Source: Brachionus koreanus (Eukaryota; Rotifera; Eurotatoria; Ploima; Brachionidae). From it: DNA of 36,533 bases. The notes under the pieces are model-generated. The model ran no database searches, had not been told where the DNA came from, and saw nothing but the letters and a program-made list of their open reading frames with translations. This document shows positions 1 through 11,000 of the stretch, in pieces. Numbering within the stretch: the first letter of the stretch is position 1; each line of letters begins with the position of its first letter. The stretch lies in the NCBI GenBank assembly GCA_016987375.1, contig PJRA01000051.1, forward strand, positions 1 to 36,533, read 5' to 3'. The position numbers and the translations under genes were made by a program.

Positions 1-350
1 TATTAAATGTATACTTTTTCTAATGTATTTTTTGATAAAAAATTCGAATTCGTCGTCAAAATTTACATTTGCAAGTTTGTTTGTCCGATAATCGACGATT
101 TTTAACGAAAATTTTCGCTAATTTCCGTTGGGAGTGGCCGATCGTTTCCAAATTTTGTGTGCATCGTCTCCGTCGTATAAACACTGTACATACAAAATTT
201 CAAGTCTCTAGCTCATTCCGTTCACATAATTTTAGCTGTCCACAGACGGACGGACAGACGGACGGACAGACACGACAAACTTAATACCTAGATTTTTTTT
301 TACTATTTTTTTATAGTAAAATCTAGGCAACCCCTATGTTAAAATCTATT
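1..350. repeat. Dispersed repeat with GACG-type tandem units and a hairpin
   Basis: This stretch is richer in G+C than its surroundings. It has an open frame on the plus strand (69-284) that ends in repeated Thr-Asp-Gly-Gln residues, produced by GACGGACG/GACAGACG units at about 242-275. It is followed at 287-327 by an inverted repeat: CCTAGATTTT plus ACTAT on the left, ATAGTAAAATCTAGG on the right, with extra Ts bulged on the left. The coding appearance comes from the short tandem units and I do not call it a gene. The sequence just after the hairpin, an AGGCAACCCCTA stretch, recurs near 3315 and 4665, so this may be one edge of a repeat family. The family is not identified. Confidence 0.45.
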
Positions 351-551
351 TTAAAATACTCAAAACAAGATAATGAATCTAACAAAAAAAGAATTATTCA
401 AAAATATTAATTCTAGCCGATTTTAGGCAGAAATTTCCATATTTAACATTTGAGATAATATCGAAAGATTTTCAAAGGTTTTTTTAGGCCAAGTTTTTTT
501 AGAAAATAATGTTTTAACTCTTTTTGGTATCATTAGAAAGCTTAAATAAAG

Positions 552-566
552 CCCTAACCCTAACCC
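552..566. repeat. Two and a half CCCTAA telomere-like units
   Basis: CCCTAACCCTAACCC lies about 70 nt beyond the 3' end of the DUF229 gene. It is a short interstitial match to the common animal telomere unit. Fifteen bases can arise by chance, so this is only a note. Confidence 0.3.
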
Positions 567-633
567 ATTTTGGTTATAATAAAAACCCTTTAACGTTAAT
601 TTATTTTGAAATAAATATATTTATTGAATTATT

Positions 634-3003
634 TTAATTAATACAATAGCAAAATTTTCTAAGATCTTTTTTTAATTGTAATTTTTTGCTAAATCCTGGG
701 ATGCAATTTGTAGCCTTTCCATAAACATCAAGCCTACTAATTGAGGAAACAGGCTCTAAAGTGTAATTAAAATTTTTATTATAAACAATTGTCGCTTCAT
801 ATATTCCATTATTAGGTTTTGTTAAAAAACGGAGCCTGACTAATTTATTTCCATTAGTAAAATCTACATATTTAGCTAATTCTAATCTATGCAATTTCAA
901 TATATGACAATATTGCTTAGCTATAGACAAAAGGTTATTTATTTCTTTTAAAACATCATTTACTGCTTTTATAGACAATTGATCATTATTTTTTAAATAG
1001 ATCCAGTTGTCTAAACAAGTACAAAAATGCATTGGTGCACCTATATGTTCACATGTTCTATTTATTGGTATTTCGTCAAGAAGACTTATTGATCTTATAC
1101 CATGTTCTTTTATATCTTGTTTGATACAAGCTAAATCTCTAATTGTTTGATAAATATCTAAGGGAGTAGTATATTGGTTTGAATTTTTAAATAAATTAAG
1201 CATTTTTTTTTCATTTTGTTGTTGGAATTTTTGAGGCAAATAAATGGAAAAAAATGGTAAACGTTCTTCCAGATCACCTTGCTCTGCTAGTCTCTCATTA
1301 TTATATCTTAAGCCATGATCTGAAAAAAGAAAAAGAGCGGTGTTATCTAAATTACCATTATCATAATTATTTCTTAAAAATTCAAATAAATGATCATCTA
1401 ACAAATTAGCTTTTTTATTATCACCATGACTATTTTCTCCATAATGCATTAGGGCAAAATATTTTGATTTCGTTTTGTACATCTCAATAAATTCTGAAAT
1501 CAGATCCAAAGCTTTTTTAGAACGCTTAACGGAACCAATGCACATATCGTCTTTTCTTTGACTTTTTCTTTTTTCAATGGCTAAATTGTAAGCTCTCATG
1601 TAATGATGAGCAGTATTGTTGTAGAAACCACGATGTCGGAAATTAAATGGACTAAAGCTTGGATTGTCTTCAAAATGAAAAGACATAAAACCTTAATAAA
1701 TTAAAAATTTTAATTTTTTCTTCAAGATTTAATTTAAAAAAAATATTTATATCTTGGTTCATTTTTTTTCAAAAATATAGTATAGAATTTAAAATGAAGA
1801 GTAAAAATTAAGCTCTTTGAACTTTTCTCCTATGGATTAAATATTAGTTCAATATTTCCATAAAATAAAAAAATATTGATTTCTTACCCTTACAATAATA
1901 TTGAAAAACCATTAATCTAAAAGAAAGGAAAGAAATTTCGAATTTTTAATTTTATCGTTAATATATTTAAAAGAAAAAGTTAAATCAAAAAAAGTTGATA
2001 AATAATTAAATCTGTTCAAATTAATTAAATGAAGAGAAAACTATGGTAAATAAAGTTTTTTTACCATGTTTGTATCAGCTTATTAATAACTTTAAAAATA
2101 AATGAACGTAAAAACAAGCGGTTTAAAGTTTAACTATTAGTTAAATTTGAAAATGGAAAGAAATTAAACTTTAACCCAAAGTTATTCAAAATTAAATAAA
2201 AAAAAACACCTTCTTTGTGTAAATCTTTCCAAATCATGGGGAAAACTTCATCAACAAATTTGCCATGAGGATCATTTTTCAGAGCACTTGGAAGTTCGTG
2301 TGGAAACTTTCCTGTGTATAAAGGTGTCAAATTGTTAAAAGTACCATCGCCTAAAATTGTGTGTCCATGAAGTATTGTTGATTTTAAATTGTACAAAATA
2401 TAATTTGTAGTTTTTGGAAGACGCTTAAACCAAGAAACTCTTGACAATGAATCATAACTCAAAAACCAGAATATTCATAGGTTGACAAACACCAAATGAT
2501 TTGTTTGATGAAGATTTTGATTTAAAATTCCTTAGTTTATCAGTTATTTGTACATGAATGTTAGAATAAGCTTTATTTTTGGACAGACAATCAACTTCGA
2601 TCAATTCATGTGTTATTATGTCGCCATCATTGAGCCTTCTATATTGAGAATAATTTAATTTGTGATCATTTACAAATTCTATTGATCTAAATTTACAGTT
2701 AATCTCTGTAAAATTTGACAAAATTTTCCACTTGGATTTTTCCAAATGACCCCAGTCATTTGAATTCTTGCACGAAAAATAGTTTTTTGTAGTACGTTTG
2801 CCAGTATAATTAAGTTTTGGAAGTTTACAAAATAGCCTTTGATCATCTGTTTGTTCAGGTTCTAAAAATAACTCGTAGTTTGGTGAAATTTTTTGCCAGT
2901 TTTCAATTTTGATATTGGATTGATAAAAAACTAACTCAAACAGCAAAATTATCAAAATTGACCAAAATACATTTCTTATTTTGAGTTTTCGCATTATATT
3001 CAT
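634..3003 (-). CDS. DUF229 sulfatase-like membrane protein, two exons, one-base frame break (possible pseudogene)
   Basis: The protein belongs to the DUF229 family, a set of animal type II membrane proteins with an alkaline-phosphatase/sulfatase fold and unknown substrate. The reading starts at the ATG at 3003. Residues about 10-28 form a signal anchor, followed by a Cys-rich lumenal part. Family landmarks in order are NILV-YDSLSR, GDGTFNNLTPLYTGK, FHFEDNPSFSPFNFRHRGF, HHYMRAY and LFLFSDHG (a metal-site motif). An intron at 1692-2209 (GT...AG, 518 nt, phase 1) joins HKEG to FMSFHFED exactly as the family requires. The frame breaks once, in the T5 run at 2461-2465: removing one base joins NILV to YDSLSR in frame and gives about 616 residues. 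The break could be an assembly indel or a real mutation. The enzymatic role is not known. Confidence 0.75.
1692..2209 (-). other. Intron of the DUF229 gene
   Basis: The donor GTGTTT follows GAAG at 2210, and the acceptor AAG ends at 1692. The phase is 1 and the joined codon is GGT (Gly). At 518 nt it is far longer than most introns in the window (47-69 nt). It is almost pure A+T and I see no embedded element in it. Confidence 0.7.
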
Positions 3004-3304
3004 TAAATATTATTTAAAAAAAACGATTTAGATAAAATAAATTCAAATTAGGAGATTTGAAAAGAATGGAAGTTCAGAGAAATTTTTCCTTAAATATATT
3101 TTTCAAAAAATTTAAGTATAATTCTTTTTGAATGATTAAATATTGAAAAATTATAACCAAACATTGATTTTTAAAGCATTCTTTTTTTAATAAATTACAA
3201 ATTTACAAATATTTTCTTCAAAGTCAAATTTAGTCGAATCAAATTTCTTTTCAGTCGCATAAAGAAAAATTTACGTGAAAGCATGCGGAAAGAGTTGAAA
3301 AAAA

Positions 3305-3765
3305 AGGAAAATCAAGGCAACCCTAACACTTTCAAACTAAAATGCTATTTAAAATATTTTCAAATTGAAATTAACTAAATTCAAAAAAATTAATTTATAT
3401 TTGATTATAAAATATTTGGTTTCCTGGCTTTTAAATAAAATAAAGCTGAAAATAGTCTCAGTCGTATTGTTTTGTAGAATTTTGCGTAATCATGCACAAA
3501 ATAAAAAAAATCAAATCCTTACATACTTACTTAATAGCCAAACAAGCCTACAACAATACTCAATCTACGCTTCTTACAAAAAATGTTTTTCATGAGTCTA
3601 TCGCTAAGAATTTTACTTCTATAAGAAATTTGAATTTTTTCCTTTGACTTTTTTCTATCAAGCAAAAATTCTTGTCAACAATCAATTATTAGCTTTTAAT
3701 TTGAATTGAATTTTATAATTAAAATTAAGAATGTTCTTTTTTTCTCTGCTACTATAAAATATATT
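3305..3765. repeat. Dispersed repeat, copy A
   Basis: This copy begins with an AAAATCAAGGCAACCCTAA stretch and is related in order and content to the copy near 4650. Shared landmarks are AAAATATTTTCAAATT, GATTATAAAATATTTGGT, CAGTCG followed by a TTGT/ATTT stretch, and a terminal AAGAATGTTCTTTTT. The boundaries are approximate and there is no coding content. The type of element is unknown. Confidence 0.5.
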
Positions 3766-4649
3766 TACCTCTTACTATATAATATGTAAGCAGCTACCGA
3801 AAGATTTGCCTTCCCATTTTTTTTTTTTTTAAATCTCAAATTATATTTGTTAAATAATTTTTATTTTCAAATTAATTATTAATGCTGATTATCTTCAAAT
3901 TTTTTAAAGAACAAATTTTTAGAATAAAAATTAAAATTAAAAACTTTATTATTTTCGATTTTTATAAAAATTTAATAAAGAAAAATTATGAGTAAATTAA
4001 AATTTTAAGGTAAATCTATCTCTTACGCTTATGGTTACCATTACCTTAGGTTACGGTAACGTTACATTTTTACGAGATCTACAGTATATCCATGTGTACA
4101 TGCTCAGCATTTTAAACCATAGTCAAATATTGTGAATATGTATTCAGAAATTTTTTGCAGAAATTTGCTTACCTTAAAAATTTTGTTTAGCATTGAATGT
4201 TTAATTTGAAAATATGATTTAATTATATAATAAATTTTTTATTAATTAGAAAATATTAAGTTTTTCTAAAAATAACATCACAAAAGATTCACATTTAAAT
4301 CTTTTTTGTCGTATTTTTTTAATCAATTAATTCAATTCATTAAAAATAATATTTATTTATTTATTTATTTAAGAAAAAGTTACGCCATTTTCGGGGATGA
4401 AAAATATAAATTTTTTAAAAGAAAATCTTCCAATATAAAAAAAAGACAATTTTTTTTTAGTCATGTAATCAATTATGCAGTTAATATTTTTAAATTGCTT
4501 TATTTATCTTGTCGATAATTTTTTGTTGAAATAAAATTATTTACCATCTTTACTGTGAAATTTTGAAATCTATACAAGTCTTTGATTCCATTTTCATTGA
4601 ATTTAGTCTTTGTAAGAAACCAATATAATTATAAAGCCTATTCTGCTTT

Positions 4650-5165
4650 AAAGCAAAATCGAGGTAACCATAACCCTTTGTAACTAAATTAAAATATTTT
4701 CAAATTTTATAATAACTAAATTCCATAAAAATTTATTTATATTCTATAATCAAATAAAATATTTTATAGTCGATTATAAAATATTTGGTCTAATGCTTTT
4801 AAAGCAAATATAAATATCTCACTAGCTTTGAAAAAATAAAGCACACTTAAAAAGCTAAAAACCATTTTCAGTCGCAATATTTCTAGAAAGTCTTTATTTT
4901 ACAAAAAATGAATTACGTTTACAAAAGAAAATTAAGTTTTCTCACGATTGACTAATCCAATCCATATTCATTTGAATTTTTTTTAAGCCAGTATTTATTT
5001 AAAAGCTTTAATTATTTTTCTTTAATTTTTTGAATTTTTAAAAAGTTTTTCTCTTTCACTTTTTTCACTATCCAGCAAAATCGATTTCAATAATTTAAAA
5101 TTAATTTTTAATTTAATTTTGGATTAAAAATTAAAAACAAGAATGTTCTTTTTCTTTCTCTCCTT
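4650..5165. repeat. Dispersed repeat, copy B
   Basis: This is a direct repeat of copy A in the same orientation. It starts with AAAATCGAGGTAACCATAA and ends near AAGAATGTTCTTTTTC, with the same internal words in the same order. An extra partial duplication of the TATAATC-rich part is present around 4745-4785. It is diverged enough to be old. I saw no clear terminal inverted repeats or target duplications. Confidence 0.5.
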
Positions 5166-5659
5166 ATTATTTAAATAATATGGAATTTGGTTATTTTCAT
5201 TTCGGAAATTAAAAATTTTTAACACCAATTTTGTTAGAAAATAAGAAAATTACCTGAAATCTAATTTTTTTATTCTAAATTTTATATTAAAATTAGAATC
5301 AATTCATATTAGAATCAAATTTAGAATCGAAAACTTCAAAAATTGACTCTAAACCAACATTAATATTTCAAAATTTAAATATTTTATTTTTGTGTTCGTT
5401 TCAACTCAATACCTGAATGATTAGATAAAAAGACACTTTTGGATCGAATTTTTGTTCTTTCAAAAATTAAGATAAAATCTGCTTATTTAACGATAAATTA
5501 ATTGAAAGAATAGTAATGCAACGACAGATTGTTTATTTAACTAATTTTATTTTTATTTTTTAATTCTTTTTTTAATAATTACAAAAAAAATTAATTTTTT
5601 AGATAAACTTTATTTACTGATTTAAATATTTAGAAGATAGGAGGATAACATTTTAACAA

Positions 5660-6457
5660 ATGATGAATATTGATAGAAAATTTTTGATTATTTTTTTAAT
5701 GATTCAAATTATTCTAGTAATTGTTTTTAAGGAGAATGCTTCGAAAAAATATTTTCAAAATGCTTTCAGTTCTAAATCGGAAAAAAGATTTTCCATATCA
5801 GATATTGAGGAACTGGGACAGTTGTTTAAAAAGTACAAAACAAGCAAATATGGCCATTTGTATCATAATCTATACGGTTTTTATTTTGGTCATATAAAAA
5901 ATGAACAATTGAATATTTTGGAAATTGGCATTGGATGTGGCATGTCTTTTGGTGTTGGAAAATCGTTGCTTTCTTGGAAGGAATATTTTCAAAATTCGAA
6001 TATCTCAATTTTTGAATATGATCAAAAATGTGCAGAAAAATTCAAGGATCAAATGAACAATTTGTACATAGGAGACCAAAGCAATTTTGAACATTTAAGA
6101 AAAGTGGAAAAAAACGGTCCATATGATTTAATTGTTGACGATGGAGGACATTCGCGCAGACAAATGATAAACAGCTTAATTGGTCTATTTCCATATTTAA
6201 AAAGCGGCGGTGTCTATGCCGTTGAAGATTTGTTTTTTGCAAAAGTCTATACCAAACGATACAATGACTTTGATAAATCAATGATTGATTTAATACATGA
6301 TTTAATTAGTTATCTATCGGTTCAGGATCGTGGAATAAAAATTTCATTTGAAAAATATGGCCAAGAACTTCAAGATGGAATAAGATATTTACAAAATAAT
6401 TTGTTATCTATTAATTGTTTTAGACGTTCTTGTGCTTTTATTAAAAAAAATATTTAA
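5660..6457 (+). CDS. Membrane-anchored class I SAM-dependent methyltransferase
   Basis: The product is 265 residues from a single exon. Residues about 8-23 form a hydrophobic N-terminal segment (FLIIFLMIQIILVIVF), a likely signal anchor facing the secretory lumen. The methyltransferase fold follows. Motif I is ILEIGIGCGMSFG at about 86-98, an acidic residue lies in the second strand (FEYD, about 118-121), DLIVDDGGH is at 156-164, and the motif GGVYAVED is at 183-190. This resembles the Methyltransf_24 and macrolide O-methyltransferase group, which acts on sugars or small molecules in bacteria and fungi. The substrate here is unknown. The absence of introns and the bacterial/fungal flavour suggest horizontal acquisition, which is an inference. 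The second Met (residue 2) is an equally possible start. Confidence 0.75.
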   Translation: MMNIDRKFLIIFLMIQIILVIVFKENASKKYFQNAFSSKSEKRFSISDIEELGQLFKKYKTSKYGHLYHNLYGFYFGHIKNEQLNILEIGIGCGMSFGVGKSLLSWKEYFQNSNISIFEYDQKCAEKFKDQMNNLYIGDQSNFEHLRKVEKNGPYDLIVDDGGHSRRQMINSLIGLFPYLKSGGVYAVEDLFFAKVYTKRYNDFDKSMIDLIHDLISYLSVQDRGIKISFEKYGQELQDGIRYLQNNLLSINCFRRSCAFIKKNI

Positions 6458-8024
6458 AATTTTATAAAATGGTTTTTTGTTCAAAATTTAAAACGCTTTT
6501 CATTTAAAACTTTTTATTAATTTTGAATTAATTTATTAATATTTAAATTAATTTTAAATAACTAAAAATGAATTTTTTGTTAAGTTACTTTTTAAATATT
6601 GAGCAGCTTTTTGTTTTGATCAAAAGTAGCCTCTTTTCTCTAGATAAAAAATATTAGCACTTATTCATTACTAATAAATTATTAAAAAGAATTTAAATAT
6701 TTTTTAATTTTATTCTAAAATCTAATAATGACACTAATTAAACTTATCAACTAATTTGATAAAAGTAAGAACAAAATCAATTAACTAGACACTTATTTAA
6801 TAAAAACTAAAACATTTTTTAAAGAAACAATTCAAAATTGAATACGCCAAGCTTTATTTTAATTGGACTTAATATTAATAAGATTTAAAGAAACGTAAAA
6901 AACGTGAATAAAAAAAAAAACACAGCCTAAAAAAATCTTAAATTCATTCCTTAAAAAAAATGAACTAAAGCATAAAATTTAATATAATAACTAAGAAATA
7001 GAAACCTAAACTTAATAACCAGAATTTAAACAAGTGTTCTATTCAAAAATAAAATGTTGATCATAAAAAAATGCGAGTTCTTTATGCGTTTTTGAAGTTT
7101 AAGTGGAAGAGAGAATGTCATATATGCCGTTTAAAAAATTTTTTATGCTTTAATCAAATTTTTCGGCTCAATTTGATAGAATTTTTAAAAAAAAATATAT
7201 ATATGTTTGGTAAAATTTAAAAAAAAAAAAAAAATTTATGTGTTTATTAAAATCCCTTAAGGATGGGTAATTAAGTAAAAGGTTGATCGGTTCTGGTAAT
7301 AATTTTATTATCTAAAATAATGTGTGAAATCGGCCGATCTTAAAGAGTATCGAAAAAAAGAAATGTGCTTGAATGATGCTCTTTGCTTTCATTCGAGCTT
7401 GTTTGAATTGACCTAGTCAAATGAATGTTCCCTTTTGGAAATAAAATGCAGATCATTTATGACTCTTTTCATAGCCTTATATTTAGCAGATGTCAGTGAG
7501 TGAGTGTTGTTGACGTCTTTTAATCATTTTTAAATATTTGTGTTATATTTGCTTTTTTTCCATAAAGGGCTGGTCAACGTAGAGGTTTAAGTTTATTTTG
7601 CATTTTACTAAAAAAATATCTTAAATATAAAAAATAAAAAAATACTTTTAATCTAACAAAAAATATATGTAGAAAAAAATTTTTTTTTTTTAATTTAAAA
7701 AATTCATACGACTTAAGAAATAAACAGCATACATGGACATTCATTAAAATAAAAACAAATTGCTTCTAAATATTTTGTTAAAATATGCATACTTTGATTA
7801 GAAAATTTTTTTCTCCAAATAACTTGATAAATTCTATTTTATTTTTTTTATTTATTTTAATAAATTTAAATTAATTTTTTTTTTTTAGTTAAGTTAATTT
7901 TTAAAAAGATAAATTATTTTTTATTTGAGTACAATATTCACGCTAGCTAGCTGATAATTTTTAAAAAAATAAAAATCAACAAAATTAACTTGAACTAAAT
8001 AGATTGATTGATTGATTTAAAAAA
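6458..8024. other. Intergenic A+T-rich region upstream of exportin-5
   Basis: This 1.57 kb has no recognisable gene. A somewhat less A+T-rich patch at about 7260-7580 includes TTGACGTC near 7509 (a CRE-like word) and CGGCCGATC near 7331. It could hold the exportin-5 promoter, but nothing decisive is visible. The rest is homopolymer-rich. Confidence 0.5.
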
Positions 8025-11000
8025 ATGGAATTGGAGCTGAACGAATTGGTCCAGGCATGGAGGACTTGTATGGACGGATCGATATGTGATCAAACAATTC
8101 GTGAAAATGCTTTCAAACACATAGAAAACTTTAAGCAAACATCGTGCAACATTCTCGACATCGGCTTCTATTTGGCCTTTCAAAAAGACTCGTTCGAATT
8201 GTGCCACTTCGGTCTGCAGCTCATAATGCACACAATCAAGTTCAAGTGGAACGAATTCAACGATCAAATGAAACAAGAGATGAAAAATCGTCTAATGAAC
8301 ATAATAATAAATTTGGACGACAATGAGAACATTAAAGGACCGAGTTTTGTCAAAAACTCGATGTGCTTGGTTATAATAGAGTTGATAAAACGAGAATGGC
8401 CACAGAATTGGCCCAATCTAATGCCAGATCTATTCGAAATATCAAACAAATCAATTGAGCACAAAAAGTTAATTTTTATTATTCTCAAGTACATTTCAGA
8501 GGAGTTTATAGACGCGGACAGCTCACAGACAATGAATATGCCATCGCAGCGACGCAAAGACATCAATCAATATCTCAATCAATACATGCACTCCATTTAC
8601 ATGTTCTATCTTGACAATTTAGAACAATGCTTCAGTTTAATTAACAAAAATGGCTCAAGTGAACTTGTCGACTTGACCAATACATGTTTGGACTCATTGA
8701 GCAATTACATCACTTGGATAAACATAAATTTAATTTTGTCCAAAAACTATTTGGTCATTAACATAAGTTTGAGTTTGTTGTCGCATGAAAATTTGTGCAT
8801 AAATTCGGCCAAGTGTTTGATTGCTTTGTCAAGTCGAAAGGGCAGTGTCGACGAGAGAAAACCATTGTTGGGCATGTTCAGCGATGCAGTACTCTCTCAA
8901 CTAATAAATTGCATTAAACTAAGCATTGAAAATAGCAAGTTCAACGATTTGCTTAAATATTTAATTCAAATATTGGTTGGCATGGCCGGCCAGCTCAACT
9001 TTTTGTGGTCGTCAAACGAGTTTGACGAAAAGCCGGCCAATTTGTCCATTTACTTGAACGCTGTTTATGAATTTCTAATCAACGAAAATAGACAAAATTC
9101 ATTCGAGGCCATTCAACTATGGAATGTTCTATTGCAAAATCAGCACATTCAAATCGACAAAGACATACTTGACTATGTTGGCTTAATAGGCCGATCGTTG
9201 ACAAACACTTATATTTTGATCAAGTTTAACTATGCGTCAATGAGTGAACATTTCGACACCGAAGAAGAATTTAACAAATTTTGTCAACGATACCGGGCCG
9301 AATTGTCCAAATTGATACGCAATGCGTCACATCTCGACATTCAAACTTATTTCATGCAAGCACATGAATGGTCATTGAAAATCATTTCACAAACAAGCTG
9401 TTTGTCGCCGACAGATCAGTCAGGTTTTGATTCCAATTATATGCTTTACTTGTGTTGGGACGCACTCGTCTTTCTTTGGACTTGTCTAGCCAGTGTTTTA
9501 GGCAAAAAAACAGCCAACCCTAACACACTCGATCAATCTAAGCTAATCGAATTGCTTCATGCTGCAATTCAACTAAAATCCATTAATCCAAATTATACTT
9601 CGTTCAACTATAGCTTTATTTCAAGTATACTCAATTTAACTTGTGAAAATTGTGAACCGCAAACCAAAGAAGTCATAGTGAAGACAATGTTCGACAAATT
9701 GTACTCAGATCTAATTGTGTTTCGAACTGAGACAAGCAAATATTTAAACTGTACTACAAAGAGCAAATATTATTTGAATCTAAGGCGTCAATTGAGTGCC
9801 ATTTTGTTGACTTTGTGCAAAAATTATAGCAGTATTTTGTTCAATTCATTTGAATTTATTTTTAAAAGTTTGAATGAAATTATTTCATCAGTGGAGACAA
9901 CACAAATGGAAAAAGGTATTTTGGTTCAAGCATTGGTTCATTTGAGCAATGAATGCGATACCAATCAAATACAGACTAGTCTGGTAAATCATTTTTTGGC
10001 GCCCATCAAACAATATTTTGAAACAAATAGTCGTCAATTGACCAACATTGATTTGTTTATTGAGCTTGTCGGACTAACAGACTCACAGGCCAATTTGAAT
10101 GCATTAGAGAACAGAAAGATCATATTTTATTTTGTAAATTGTTTGTATGGATTTTTGAAGTGTATTGAGCTTAAAAAAAGTCAAAATAATGTTCAAATAA
10201 CCTCTCTTCTAATTAGTATACTCGAGAGTTTGCTCCATTTGTTAAAGTCATTCAATCAATTGCATGCAGCATCCAATGTGAACAAAGAATATTTGGACAT
10301 GACTGATAGTTGTAAAAATTTAATACTGGGCATGCATCAAGAAAAGCATGGTAGGTTTAATTTTTTTTAGTTTAGTTTTTGTTTTGTCTAACAACTAAGA
10401 AAAGGCTAGTAATAATATTTAAGTGAGTTGATTGATTCTTAAACATTTTTAGATAGATATTTATTGAAAACATGCTGCTAATTAATATTAGCTAAGGCAG
10501 TTTAAACATTTTTTTTATCAATTTACGTTTTTTAATTTACGTGATAATTTGTTCCAGACATTGACTATTCTGTTATTGAAAAAGTTTGATCGTTGTTTAT
10601 CTGATTTTCAACCCTAATTCTTTGATATAATTATCTTGTTTTTCATTTCTATTAGGTGCAATTGGCTTCCTATACCAATTTATACTATCCAACTTGTTAA
10701 TTATGTAGTTCTATATATTTCTGTATTAAATAACCTATAGAACGTCTCAATTTTAGGCTAGTTAAATTCTTTATTCATAAACCTTTCTTTTTAGTTTAAA
10801 TATCTAAATAACTTAAGGTATTCTAATTAATATTTTTTATTTTTTTTTAAATAAATATGATGACCATACAGGTATAGCATAGTAAAAATTTGGTCTAATA
10901 AAACAAGTATATAGTCTTTTATCAGCTTCACATGTTTTGAAAGTTTTCTTCAATATACCAAGCATTCTGTTATTTTGATTAGTAGCTGCTTTACAATTCA

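Larger units (their letters stand above)
3004..5659. other. Gene-free A+T-rich interval with repeat copies
   Basis: This 2.6 kb separates the 5' ends of two divergent genes, the DUF229 gene (-) and the methyltransferase (+), so both promoters should lie here. It holds the two repeat copies listed separately, an (ATTT)n run near 4350-4372, and a cluster of GTTAC/GTAAC words at 4032-4065. The short open frames near 3365-3595 and 4306-4518 are low-complexity and look like noise. Confidence 0.6.

Noticed and set aside
69..284. Open frame of about 70 codons on the plus strand
   Set aside because: It starts without an ATG, ends in codons made by GACG tandem units, and matches no protein family I know. 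It is treated as repeat DNA.
3365..3595. 76-codon open frame
   Set aside because: It lies within repeat copy A, is of low complexity, and the second repeat copy does not keep it open.
4306..4518. 70-codon open frame with Phe/Ile/Lys-rich product
   Set aside because: Its composition is what random A+T-rich DNA gives, and no motif or splice context supports it.
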